DNA from: Citrobacter koseri ATCC BAA-895
Lineage (GTDB): Bacteria > Pseudomonadota > Gammaproteobacteria > Enterobacterales > Enterobacteriaceae
Length of the DNA: 64,000 bases
Assembly: GCF_000018045.1 (NCBI RefSeq)
Contig: NC_009792.1
Span: 4,650,001 to 4,714,000 of the forward strand
Reading direction: 5' to 3'
Below, one piece after another: positions 56,985 to 64,000 of this stretch (positions are counted from its first letter, which is position 1; the number at the start of each line of letters is the position of its first letter). A model generated the notes under the pieces. It saw only the letters and a program-made list of their open reading frames with translations. It was not told where the DNA came from and did no database searches. Both the position numbers and the translations under genes were made by a program.

Positions 56985-57014
56985 TTATCGCCAGAAAAGA
57001 GTCTCTGGCGATAA
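56985..57014 (-). terminator. hairpin after nlpA
   Basis: TTATCGCCAGA (56985-56995) and TCTGGCGATAA (57004-57014) form a perfect 11-bp stem with an 8-base loop, 27 bp after the nlpA stop. No T-run follows on the minus strand, so termination may be imperfect. Confidence 0.6.
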
Positions 57015-57041
57015 AGTTCATTTAACTTAAAGCGTTACCGA

Positions 57042-57860
57042 TCACCACCCCGGCACCGCGCCACCGTTAAAGATAGTCTCTGCGGCTTTCGCAACTTCCG
57101 GCGACTGATAAGACTGTAAAAACGCTTTCACATTTTCAGCATCTTTGTTGTCTTCCCGCGCCACCAGTATGTTCACATACGGCGAGTTTTTATCTTCGAT
57201 AAAGACGCTGTCATGTACCGGTGAAAGTCCGGTTTGCTGGATGTAGGTGGTGCTAATGATCGCCACATCCACTTTCGCATCGTCCAGTACGCGCGGCAGC
57301 TGCGCGCCTTCCAGCTCCATAATATTCAGATGACGTGGGTTGTCGGTGATATCCAGCGCCGTTGGTAACAGACCCTTCCCCTCTTTCAGGGTAATCAACT
57401 TCTCTTTTTGCAGCAGCAGGAGCGCACGCCCGAGGTTGGTCGGATCGTTAGGAATGGCGATCGTCGCCCCGTCTTTCAGTTGATCAACCGTTTTAATTTT
57501 TTTCGAGTAGCCCGCCATCGGGAAAACAAAGGTGTTGCCTACCGCTACCAGCGTGTAGTTATGGGCTTTGTTATCTTGTTCGAGGAACGGTCGATGCTGG
57601 AACACGTTGGCGTCCAGTTCGCCGTGATTGGTCGCATCGTTAGGCAGCAATGAACCGCTGAATCCTACCAGTTCCACATCAAGACCGTACTTCTCTTTGG
57701 CGACTTTCTTCGCGACTTCCGCCACATCCTGCTCGGCGCCGTTAATCACGCCGACTTTGATGTGTTTCGCGTCGCTGCTTTGCTGATCGCACCCCGCCAG
57801 CAATATGCCCGCCAACAGTACCGCCGCCCCTGCCCGTAAATGAGGTATCGTCAATTTCAC
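57042..57860 (-). CDS. nlpA: inner-membrane lipoprotein NlpA (MetQ/NlpA family)
   Basis: NlpA is a periplasm-facing lipoprotein of the methionine-binding MetQ family and can contribute to methionine import. The 272-residue product starts at GTG 57860 with AAGGA upstream. A lipobox LLAGCDQQ puts the lipidated Cys at residue 24; the following Asp is the known inner-membrane retention signal. The rest (HIKVGVINGAEQDVAEVAKKVAKEKYGLDVELVGFSG ... ETIFNGGAVPGW) closely matches E. coli NlpA. An upstream ORF extension to 57953 lacks a ribosome site and is not used. Confidence 0.96.
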   Translation of the reverse strand: MKLTIPHLRAGAAVLLAGILLAGCDQQSSDAKHIKVGVINGAEQDVAEVAKKVAKEKYGLDVELVGFSGSLLPNDATNHGELDANVFQHRPFLEQDNKAHNYTLVAVGNTFVFPMAGYSKKIKTVDQLKDGATIAIPNDPTNLGRALLLLQKEKLITLKEGKGLLPTALDITDNPRHLNIMELEGAQLPRVLDDAKVDVAIISTTYIQQTGLSPVHDSVFIEDKNSPYVNILVAREDNKDAENVKAFLQSYQSPEVAKAAETIFNGGAVPGW

Positions 57861-57975
57861 GTTTTTATCCTTATTAAATAACCATCTGATGGGTAATGAA
57901 ATGACTATAGCGGGAAGGCCGCTGCGGTTTAAAAAACGAAAAGGCATCAGCAAGAAGAAAAAGGCATATACAAAA

Positions 57976-58006
57976 AGCCCGGTGGCGCGAACGCTTGCCG
58001 GGCCTA
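57976..58006. repeat. REP element between nlpA and dgaF
   Basis: GCCCGGTGGCGCGAACGC ... TTGCCGGGC palindrome, following the dgaF stop region on the minus strand. Confidence 0.75.
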
Positions 58007-58020
58007 CGTAAACTACGCCA

Positions 58021-58764
58021 TCAAACCAGCGCTTTCACGATCTCCATTAACCTGACGATATCTTCAGGCCGGGTGTTTCCGGTTTGCGGATCGATAATCG
58101 AGCTGTAAACATGCGGCATCACGCGCGGCACGCCCGCCTCCAGGCAGGTTTGCAAAATAACGCCGAAATTTTCCAGGGAAATGCCGCCGGTCGGTTCGAT
58201 CAGCGTCATCCCGTTGCGGGCTGCGCTGGTTGCCAGCACATACAGCTCCGGTAACGACGTCTCGCCGCCCATCGGAAAAAACTTCGCCGCGTGCGCCCCC
58301 ATATCCTGCATCATGCGTACCGCTGCATCGCAGGAAACGCGGGCCGGCGTCCCCTGGCTGCTGCGAACGCCAGTGGAGATAAGCACCTCGCCCGGCGTGC
58401 CTGTCGGGCTGACCAGCGCGTTGATATGCGTTTTTTCGCCGCCCGTTGCCGCCAGCGCGCCAGCGGCAAAACCACATCCGGTAAAGGTCTGGTTGACGTG
58501 CGCCGGGTGTACCTTTGCAGCAATCATCGCCGCCTTATAGTATTGCGCCGGATCGCCCGCTCCCAGCCCCACGGAGATGCACGGCACCTCCGCCATCCAG
58601 CGTTTTACCTCCTGAACACCGTCCTCCACTGAGGCAAACTGTGCGGAGAGGACGCCGATCGCCGCATGGCCTTCGGCAGCATCATAGATTTCCCTGGCAT
58701 TGGCGATATCTTTCGCCAGTACGTTAATCGCCACACGATTACGATAAAAATTAATCTGCTGCAT
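58021..58764 (-). CDS. dgaF: 2-dehydro-3-deoxy-6-phosphogluconate aldolase DgaF
   Basis: DgaF cleaves 2-keto-3-deoxygluconate 6-phosphate to pyruvate and glyceraldehyde 3-phosphate. The 247-residue protein has the Schiff-base lysine in AAKFFPMGGETS (Lys161) and ends ...MPHVYSSIIDPQTGNTRPEDIVRLMEIVKAL. It is a distinct aldolase family from Eda. It is the last gene of the dga operon and its start overlaps the end of dgaE by 14 bases. ATG 58764 (MQQINFYRNRVAINVL) is preferred to a start three codons upstream. Confidence 0.92.
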   Translation of the reverse strand: MQQINFYRNRVAINVLAKDIANAREIYDAAEGHAAIGVLSAQFASVEDGVQEVKRWMAEVPCISVGLGAGDPAQYYKAAMIAAKVHPAHVNQTFTGCGFAAGALAATGGEKTHINALVSPTGTPGEVLISTGVRSSQGTPARVSCDAAVRMMQDMGAHAAKFFPMGGETSLPELYVLATSAARNGMTLIEPTGGISLENFGVILQTCLEAGVPRVMPHVYSSIIDPQTGNTRPEDIVRLMEIVKALV

Positions 58765-59860
58765 GGTCGGCAATCTCCTTCAGTCGCGCCACGATTAACG
58801 CCATTTCCCCTTCTGCGACCGTTCGCGGGTCGAGGCTGAAAACGCCCTGGTGGAGGTTATAGCGACGGGCATAAATGGCGATATCGCCGCCGCGCAGCTG
58901 AGCTTCGACTTCGCGGGCATCCAGCCCCAGTTCACGGGCATTCACCCGAATACGAATACGCCAGATCGCGCGCCCGGCCTCATCCTGCTCGATATCCGCA
59001 CTCAACCCACGAATCGCTGAAATGGCGTCGGCTACCGGCTGAAGCTGTTCGGCGGTGACTACCGTCTGCCCCTGGTGATAATTCTCCAGCGCATACACCA
59101 GCCCGACCATATTCTCCTTACCGATCTTCATCGCTCTGGCGATGCCGTGATGCTGCGCTTTGCAGGCGGCGATCCACGTTCTCTTGCCGGTGATAAATCC
59201 AGAGGTTGGCGCATTGAAGGCTTTCGCGCCGCTGTAGACAACCATATCCGCGCCGCTCGCCACCCAGACGTGCAAATCCTCCTCGGCAGCGGCATCAACA
59301 ATTAACGGCAGGTTGTGAATCTGCGCCACCTGGACGAAGTCTTCAATGCCCAACATCCCCTTCTGCACGCAGTGATGTGATTTCACATACAGCAGGGCGG
59401 CGGTGTCATCGGTAATCGCACTCTCCAGTTGCCAGCGCGCGGCCAGGTTGCTCGACCCCACTTCCACTACGCGCCCGCCACCCAGACGGATCGCGCTGGT
59501 GATCGGCGCGCCGTAATCCACATTATGCCCACGCAGCATCACCACTTCATTGGCCATACCGGAACTGTCCGGCATCTGCGTGACCCGGTCCCGATCGCCA
59601 CGGGTAATGGCGGCGGCAACGGCAATCGCAATTCCCGCCGAGGCGCATGAGGTGACATAACTGTCTTCCGCGCCGGTATAGCGGGAGACCCGCTCACCGG
59701 TTTTTTCCACCAGCTTGTCGATCTCGACAAAAGCGGAGGCCGCACGCGCCGTGGCGTGCATCACCTCCGGCGCGACGCTGGAGACGCCAAGAATCGTCAT
59801 CTTGCCGCAGGCGTTAATCACCTGCTTCAGCCCCAGCTGTTGATAGATATTCTGTGTCAT
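58751..59860 (-). CDS. dgaE: D-glucosaminate-6-phosphate ammonia lyase DgaE
   Basis: DgaE removes ammonia from D-glucosaminate 6-phosphate to give 2-keto-3-deoxygluconate 6-phosphate. The 369-residue protein is of the SelA-like PLP-dependent class with SYVTSCASAGIAIAVAAAI, the aspartate block LPLIVDAAAEEDLHVW and the PLP lysine in VVYSGAKAFNAPTSG (Lys213). It lies 3 bp after dgaD and overlaps dgaF. The assignment follows the characterised Salmonella dga pathway. Confidence 0.93.
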   Translation of the reverse strand: MTQNIYQQLGLKQVINACGKMTILGVSSVAPEVMHATARAASAFVEIDKLVEKTGERVSRYTGAEDSYVTSCASAGIAIAVAAAITRGDRDRVTQMPDSSGMANEVVMLRGHNVDYGAPITSAIRLGGGRVVEVGSSNLAARWQLESAITDDTAALLYVKSHHCVQKGMLGIEDFVQVAQIHNLPLIVDAAAEEDLHVWVASGADMVVYSGAKAFNAPTSGFITGKRTWIAACKAQHHGIARAMKIGKENMVGLVYALENYHQGQTVVTAEQLQPVADAISAIRGLSADIEQDEAGRAIWRIRIRVNARELGLDAREVEAQLRGGDIAIYARRYNLHQGVFSLDPRTVAEGEMALIVARLKEIADHAAD

Positions 59861-59863
59861 GGC

Positions 59864-60724
59864 TTACAACACTCCCAGCAGCGAGCAGACCACGCTAAGC
59901 GCCACAATCGACAGCAGAATGGTGGTATAACGCGGCCCTTTCTTCACCAGAAAGATGTAGATGGCAAATACTGCCGCCAGCGGCAGCAGGCCAGGCGCAA
60001 TCGAATCGAGGATCTGCTGAACCACCACTTCAGAACCTTTCAGGGCGCTGATTTTCAGCGGGGTGGTGATCTTGACGTAGCTCGCCGACAGCGCCCCCAT
60101 CATGATCAGCCCCAGCACGTTAGCGCCGTAGATCAGTTCCTTGATTCGCCCCCCTTGCAACAGCCCGACGATGGAATCACGTCCCAGCGTATAGCCTTTG
60201 TGAATCAGGCCGTAGCTGATCGCCAGCGTAATGGCCGGATAGAGAATCAGCGGCGCAATACCCCCGAATGCGCTGCCATTGGCGGCGAACGGAATAAAAA
60301 TCGCAATCAACAGCGGCATCACCGCCGCCCAGACGATGGAATCGCCCATCCCGGCCAGCGGCCCCATCAGGCCGGTTTTAATCCCGGTGATGGAGGCGTC
60401 GCTGATCGGTTCGCCACGCGTTTTCTGCTCTTCCATAGCGATGGAGATGCCCTGGATCACCGCGCCAAAGGTCTGTTCTGAGTTAAAGAAGTTCAGATGG
60501 CGCTTCAGCGCTTCCACCTGTTCCTCTTTTTGCGGGTAGAGTTTTTTGATGATCGGCGTCATCGAGGCGCAGAAAATCAGGCTCTGTAAACGTTCATAGG
60601 AGTTAGAAACCTCCGCGCCCAGCCAGTAGATAAACCACGCCCTGGTGATGTCCGCTTTGGTCAGCGCTCCGGTTTCCCGCGCACGCTCAACCAGTTCATG
60701 TTGCATTACGTCGCTGCTCATCAT
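59864..60724 (-). CDS. dgaD: mannose-family PTS enzyme IID component DgaD
   Basis: This 286-residue membrane protein of the mannose-family PTS IID type has the signature YERLQSLIFCASMTPIIKKLYP, GVIQGISIAMEEQ-like AVIQGISIAMEEQK and GPLAGMGDSIVWAAVMPLLIAI. With DgaC it forms the D-glucosaminate channel. Its ATG overlaps the dgaC stop (ATGA), and dgaE follows after 3 bp. Confidence 0.93.
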   Translation of the reverse strand: MMSSDVMQHELVERARETGALTKADITRAWFIYWLGAEVSNSYERLQSLIFCASMTPIIKKLYPQKEEQVEALKRHLNFFNSEQTFGAVIQGISIAMEEQKTRGEPISDASITGIKTGLMGPLAGMGDSIVWAAVMPLLIAIFIPFAANGSAFGGIAPLILYPAITLAISYGLIHKGYTLGRDSIVGLLQGGRIKELIYGANVLGLIMMGALSASYVKITTPLKISALKGSEVVVQQILDSIAPGLLPLAAVFAIYIFLVKKGPRYTTILLSIVALSVVCSLLGVL

Positions 60725-61470
60725 GCTGCTCCTTCATTTTTCGCCAGGCCTTTAATCAGGAAGGCCACACAGGTGCCGAAGATTGCCATCGCCATGATGT
60801 CGACCTTGAGGTACAGCACCGCGAAGAATCCACCGATAAACCACGGCAGCAGACTCTTTTTGCCGATCACCATAATGGTGATGGCGAAGCCCAGCGCCGG
60901 GAGGATCCCGCCCATGATTTCAAAGGAGTGGGTCAGCCAGTGCGGCATCAGCTTGAGGAAGCTTTCTACTACGTTCTGGCCGAAATAGTTGGCGGCGAAC
61001 ACCACCGGGAAACGCAGCGCCAGACCGAGTAACGCCGGGTAAAGGAAAGCGCAGCGCATAATGCCCGCCATGTTTGCCGTTTCCGCGTGTTTGTCGGCCA
61101 TATGTACCCAGGCGGCGTTCAGCGTACGGCGTAGCTGGTCGAGGAATACGCCGATCACGCCAAACGGAATCGCCAGCGCAATCGCCAGGTTGGGGTCCAT
61201 TCCGGCTTTAACCGCAATGGGGATCGAGATACAGGCCGCCAGCGCCGGATCTGACGGCACGTTGCCGCCCGGCGTCGAGGTCACGCCCAGATAGACGAGC
61301 TGCATACCCGCCCCGATGATCATCGCCGTCTGCATATTCCCGAGCAGCAGCCCCACAAAGACCGCGACAACCACCGGCTGAAGCAGCATGGCGGAGAAGG
61401 TGTAGCCAAGGCGTAATCGGGCAAACCAGTAATACAACCCCATCAGGCTTGCAAAGACTAAAGTATCCAT
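60721..61470 (-). CDS. dgaC: mannose-family PTS enzyme IIC component DgaC
   Basis: This 249-residue integral membrane protein is a mannose-family IIC component, with GLLLGNMQTAMIIGAGMQLVYLGVTSTPGGNVPSDPALAACISIPIA as the family signature. It forms the transmembrane path for D-glucosaminate together with DgaD. It starts 23 bp after dgaB. Confidence 0.93.
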   Translation of the reverse strand: MDTLVFASLMGLYYWFARLRLGYTFSAMLLQPVVVAVFVGLLLGNMQTAMIIGAGMQLVYLGVTSTPGGNVPSDPALAACISIPIAVKAGMDPNLAIALAIPFGVIGVFLDQLRRTLNAAWVHMADKHAETANMAGIMRCAFLYPALLGLALRFPVVFAANYFGQNVVESFLKLMPHWLTHSFEIMGGILPALGFAITIMVIGKKSLLPWFIGGFFAVLYLKVDIMAMAIFGTCVAFLIKGLAKNEGAA

Positions 61471-61493
61471 AGTGTTATCCCATTATCAGAGGG

Positions 61494-61979
61494 TTAGAAT
61501 TTTTTCAGGATATCGTCCAGCGACTGTGGTTTATCTTCCGGGATAGTCTGGAAGAACACCTGAATCCCACGACTTTTCAGGTCGTTAAGAATGCCAACGT
61601 CTTTTTCATCGAGCGTAATGTTCTGGAAAACCGCTTTGCGGTTTGGCCCACCGCCTAAGCCCCCAACCTGAATGGTGGTGACATCAAATCCCTGCTGCAC
61701 GGCCTGTTGAATGGCCACCAGAGACGGGAACAACACCAGCACATTGCCGTCGCCGAGTTGGTTTTCTTTCCACGATGCCGCAAAGCTCTGGTTGCTGTAG
61801 CAATCCACTTTGATGTTTGGCGGCGCGGCCATCAGGTAGATGTTTTTCATAAACGGATCGGCATCCAGTTCGTCACTGACCACGGCAATCCGGTTCGCCT
61901 GGGATTGTCCGACCCACTTCGTCACGACCTGCCCATGAATCAGACGGCTGTCGATGCGACATAACACGATGTTTGCCAT
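61494..61979 (-). CDS. dgaB: mannose-family PTS enzyme IIB component DgaB
   Basis: This 161-residue cytoplasmic protein (MANIVLCRIDSRLIHGQVVTKW) is a mannose-type IIB domain; the phosphorylated His is His15 in RLIHGQV. It passes phosphate from DgaA to the sugar. ATG 61979 is preceded by AAGGAAAAT. An in-frame codon at 62039 would overlap dgaA and is rejected. Confidence 0.93.
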   Translation of the reverse strand: MANIVLCRIDSRLIHGQVVTKWVGQSQANRIAVVSDELDADPFMKNIYLMAAPPNIKVDCYSNQSFAASWKENQLGDGNVLVLFPSLVAIQQAVQQGFDVTTIQVGGLGGGPNRKAVFQNITLDEKDVGILNDLKSRGIQVFFQTIPEDKPQSLDDILKKF

Positions 61980-61990
61980 AATGATTTTCC

Positions 61991-62416
61991 TTATTGTGAT
62001 TGTTGTAATTGACGAACATGGGCGACGACATCCAGACAACTGCTGCGCCCGGCTTCCACCAGACCGCTCACGCAGGCGGTAAGCGGGCCGTGTTCGCGCC
62101 GGTCCAGCGCCTCCAGCAGCAGCGAGGCGTTCAGCCCGGAAACCACCGCCACCGGATAATCCGCACTCAGTCGTGCCGCCACGTTGGAGGTCGTGCCGCC
62201 AACAAAATCGGTCAGAATAAGTGAGCCTTCCGGCATGGTTTTCACCACGGCTTCGACACGTTGATAAAACTCGCCCAGCGTATCCACGGGCATGAGCGCA
62301 ATTTCTGTTACGCCTTTAATTTCCCCCATCACCATGCGAAGGCTGTTGCAGAGCTGTTGTCCCCAGCCGCCATGCGTCAGCAGCAGGATCTGGGGCAAGG
62401 ATTCAGTGGTAGTCAA
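61991..62416 (-). CDS. dgaA: mannose-family PTS enzyme IIA component DgaA
   Basis: This 141-residue mannose-type IIA protein has the phosphorylated His15 in ILLLTHGGWGQQL and the ILTDFVGGTTSNVAARLS block. It receives phosphate from HPr. It is the first gene of dgaABCDEF and lies about 165 bp downstream of a sigma-54 promoter, with a BIME between. Confidence 0.93.
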   Translation of the reverse strand: MTTTESLPQILLLTHGGWGQQLCNSLRMVMGEIKGVTEIALMPVDTLGEFYQRVEAVVKTMPEGSLILTDFVGGTTSNVAARLSADYPVAVVSGLNASLLLEALDRREHGPLTACVSGLVEAGRSSCLDVVAHVRQLQQSQ

Positions 62417-62470
62417 AATGGCCTCCTGGCTCGATTACATGAGACTGACAATGCCCGATAGCGTCACCGC

Positions 62471-62543
62471 CGTAGGCCGGATAAGGCGTTTACGCCGCCA
62501 TCCGGCACACATTGCCCGGTGGCGCTACGCTTACCGGGCCTAC
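62471..62543. repeat. BIME in the dga operon leader
   Basis: Two REP units (GTAGGCCGGATAAGGCG/ACGCCGCCATCCGGC and GCCCGGTGGCGCTACGC/TTACCGGGCC) lie between the sigma-54 promoter and dgaA. An extra half-unit (CGCCATCCGGC) is at about 62555. The BIME would be in the transcript leader, which is an uncommon place for it. Confidence 0.8.
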
Positions 62544-62582
62544 GAATAGCAAACGCCATCCGGCAAAACTCATCAGAGTAAG

Positions 62583-62598
62583 AGCAAAGGCTGTGCCA
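62583..62598 (-). promoter_or_regulatory. sigma-54 promoter of dgaABCDEF
   Basis: The minus strand reads TGGCACAGCCTTTGCT, an exact match to the -24/-12 consensus TGGCACrnnnnTTGCw. It fits the LevR-like sigma-54 activator DgaR encoded upstream and the known sigma-54 control of this operon in Salmonella. Confidence 0.92.
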
Positions 62599-62629
62599 GG
62601 ATTTGTGTCACGCGAGGGGAGAAGAGAGG

Positions 62630-62656
62630 TCTGGCGAGGCGCAGCGCCACGCCAGA
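62630..62656. other. 27-bp near-perfect palindrome between dgaR and the sigma-54 promoter
   Basis: TCTGGCG (62630-62636) and CGCCAGA (62650-62656) enclose an inner GGCGC-A-GCGCC, giving an almost perfect palindrome. It lies 8 bp after the dgaR stop and 32 bp upstream of the -24 box. It could be a transcription terminator for dgaR (though no T-run follows) or part of an enhancer for DgaR. Which is not decided by the sequence. Confidence 0.5.
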
Positions 62657-62663
62657 TAAGGGA

Positions 62664-64000
62664 TCAGCTATAGAGTAATTCGTAGATATAAAAATATTCC
62701 GCGTCCGATAAACGGATGGCATAAGCCTCTTCAATCGGCAGGAAAGCCGATTTGATGACACTAAACGCGCGGGCATCCAGATCCGGTTTGTTTTCCAGCG
62801 CCATCTGTAACGGTTTTCGGTTAATCACGATACGCTCGACCATGCAGCAGCAGTGGATCAGGAAGCGCAGTGTCACCTGGCGGCTTGGTTTCAGCGAAAG
62901 CGTGGTGGTCAGATGGTTAAGCACCCCTTCCATTTCTTTCAGAATGCGCTGCGGGTTAAGCACTGAAATATGGTTGATGATGCTCTCCATCGTCAGCGCG
63001 CTGATAAAGCGCATTGCGCTACGTTCCATTTCCAGGCGGCGTTCAGCGCTGGTGAGGTCCGGCGTTAACAGGCTCAACACCAGTTCCGGCCCTTGCTCAG
63101 AGAACAATTCCTCCAGCGAAATGAATGGAATATCCGGCAGCCCCGGCTGGAAGGTGCCAACAATACCCGCCAGTCGTTCACTGGCATGCAGCGACTGCTG
63201 GACGCGCTCCAGGCTGCGAACATCGTTGTAATCGAGGATCACCATCCGCGTGTCCTGCGACATCAGCTCGCCAAAACTCTCCTCCAGCACCTTTTTGATT
63301 TTTTCCGCCGTGCCCATGCCGGTAATACAGGAGATAACCAGCACTTTGCCGCCGTTTTCCTGCTGTGGCGTACAAAGCTGGCAGGGGATGCTTTTACCCT
63401 GCATTAACGCCGCCAGCTGCGGCAGGTCGCTGGTTTCATAGCTTAAATCCAGCCCCACCTCCAGCAGGCTGGTCAGGGTTATATTTGGCATCAGCAGAAC
63501 GTCAATCTGGAATAATTTGCTGATCGTACTGCCAAAATGTACCAGCGAGCCGATGTCCACCATCAGGATCAGCCGCTGATAACGTCGGGTCTGAATCATC
63601 TGGGTCAGAGTTTCCAGCGTGTCATGCACCGACTGCTCAAACGGCATATCGATAGCACTGAACAACTCGCGCTCCAGCACCCGATTCACATACTGCGCCA
63701 TGCTTGTGGCCGTTGTTGCGCCGTGAGCAATCAGGATCACCCCGCAGTCCGGGCTGGCGTCGATACGCTGACGATAATGACGACACTCTTTGAGGAACAG
63801 ACACAGCCAGACCACTTCCGTCGCCGGACACTGAATATGCAGCAATTCATTGATTTTTCGGCACAACAATGTGGCGTTGTCGTACTCATCTTTGCAACGA
63901 TCGAGGATCAGGCTGGAAGAATAAAGCTGCGGGATCAGGCCGCGCTGAACGTAGCCAATCAGCGCCAGAAAATGTTTACGCAGCGGATTTACCAGGTTCT
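62664..64000 (-). CDS. dgaR: LevR-like sigma-54 activator DgaR, C-terminal part (start beyond the window)
   Basis: The frame is open from the window end to the stop at 62664. Visible are part of a PRD region (LVNPLRKHFLALIGYVQRG ... CRKINELLHIQCPATEVVWLCLFL), a mannose-type IIA-like domain (VILIAHGATTATSMAQYVNRVL), an EIIB-like part (KVLVISCITGMGTAEKIKKVLEE) and a second PRD (LTMESIINHISVLN ... FLPIEEAYAIRLSDAEYFYIYELL). The N-terminal AAA domain and helix-turn-helix lie outside. In Salmonella this protein activates the dga operon with sigma-54; PRD and EII domains let PTS phosphorylation set its activity. Confidence 0.9.
   Translation of the reverse strand, partial: NLVNPLRKHFLALIGYVQRGLIPQLYSSSLILDRCKDEYDNATLLCRKINELLHIQCPATEVVWLCLFLKECRHYRQRIDASPDCGVILIAHGATTATSMAQYVNRVLERELFSAIDMPFEQSVHDTLETLTQMIQTRRYQRLILMVDIGSLVHFGSTISKLFQIDVLLMPNITLTSLLEVGLDLSYETSDLPQLAALMQGKSIPCQLCTPQQENGGKVLVISCITGMGTAEKIKKVLEESFGELMSQDTRMVILDYNDVRSLERVQQSLHASERLAGIVGTFQPGLPDIPFISLEELFSEQGPELVLSLLTPDLTSAERRLEMERSAMRFISALTMESIINHISVLNPQRILKEMEGVLNHLTTTLSLKPSRQVTLRFLIHCCCMVERIVINRKPLQMALENKPDLDARAFSVIKSAFLPIEEAYAIRLSDAEYFYIYELLYS

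Larger units (their letters stand above)
56141..57041. other. 900-bp A/T-rich region without genes upstream of the fimbrial operon
   Basis: No open reading frame of note lies here on either strand. The sequence is strongly A/T-rich, as expected for an H-NS-silenced control region. GATC sites occur at 56454, 56460, 56545 and 56775, the last in CGATCTTTTC, which resembles a pap GATC box. I did not find paired inverted repeats of a fim-type invertible switch. It ends at the nlpA terminator hairpin. Confidence 0.6.

Noticed and set aside
56141..57041. Invertible fim-like DNA switch
   Set aside because: No pair of matching inverted repeats bracketing a promoter was found, and no recombinase gene is present nearby.
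58064..58477. 137-codon open frame within dgaF on the same strand
   Set aside because: It is another frame of dgaF, with no homologous features and no ribosome site.

Overview
This window is a chromosomal segment of an enterobacterium of the Salmonella/Citrobacter/Escherichia group. Most proteins look nearly identical to known E. coli or Salmonella proteins, the gene order follows the E. coli cysE-waa-pyrE-spoT-selC region, and REP/BIME palindromes lie between many genes. A Citrobacter-like or divergent Salmonella-like genome fits best: the D-glucosaminate (dga) operon next to nlpA is a Salmonella-type feature, but the SPI-3 genes that follow selC in S. enterica are absent and the LPS core locus is unlike the standard S. 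enterica one. The species is an inference, not a measurement.

Layout. 1-8.7 kb: end of trmL, the leftward yibN-grxC-secB-gpsA-cysE group, the rightward gpmM-envC-yibQ group, then waaH. 8.9-9.6 kb: an orphan WaaY-like LPS kinase. 9.6-11.9 kb: kbl-tdh (threonine catabolism, leftward). 12.1-25.6 kb: the LPS core locus. A rightward operon holds hldD-waaF-waaC-waaL, a GT2 glycosyltransferase, waaQ and a GT8 glycosyltransferase. It converges at a bidirectional terminator (19.37 kb) with a leftward operon waaG-waaP-GT8-GT8, led by an ops-like RfaH site. waaA-coaD follow. 25.6-44.9 kb: conserved housekeeping genes (mutM, rpmBG, radC, coaBC, dut, slmA, pyrE/rph, yicC, yicG, ligB, gmk, rpoZ-spoT-trmH-recG, xanP, yicH). 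gltS is not between recG and xanP, and yicIJ are not next to yicH.

45.1 kb: selC (tRNA-Sec). 45.5-50.4 kb: accessory and variable genes (LysR regulator, alcohol-dehydrogenase-like protein, AAA ATPase) and yicL. 49.8-56.1 kb: an AT-rich chaperone-usher fimbrial operon (pilin, chaperone, usher, two-domain tip adhesin, second chaperone, LuxR-type regulator), preceded by about 900 bp without genes. 57.0-57.9 kb: nlpA. 58.0-64.0 kb: dgaABCDEF behind a consensus sigma-54 promoter, with the truncated activator gene dgaR upstream.

How the genes work together. HldD makes the ADP-heptose, WaaC/F/Q add the heptoses, WaaP and the WaaY-like kinase phosphorylate them, WaaG and the GT8/GT2 enzymes build the outer core, WaaL ligates O antigen, WaaA adds Kdo and WaaH can add glucuronate. 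DgaABCD import and phosphorylate D-glucosaminate, DgaE converts it to 2-keto-3-deoxygluconate 6-phosphate and DgaF cleaves that to pyruvate and glyceraldehyde 3-phosphate. The points most worth a second look are the rearranged LPS core locus (waaQ moved, waaY moved, a 26-codon ORF coupled to waaG), the selC-nlpA interval with its fimbrial operon, and the dga control region.
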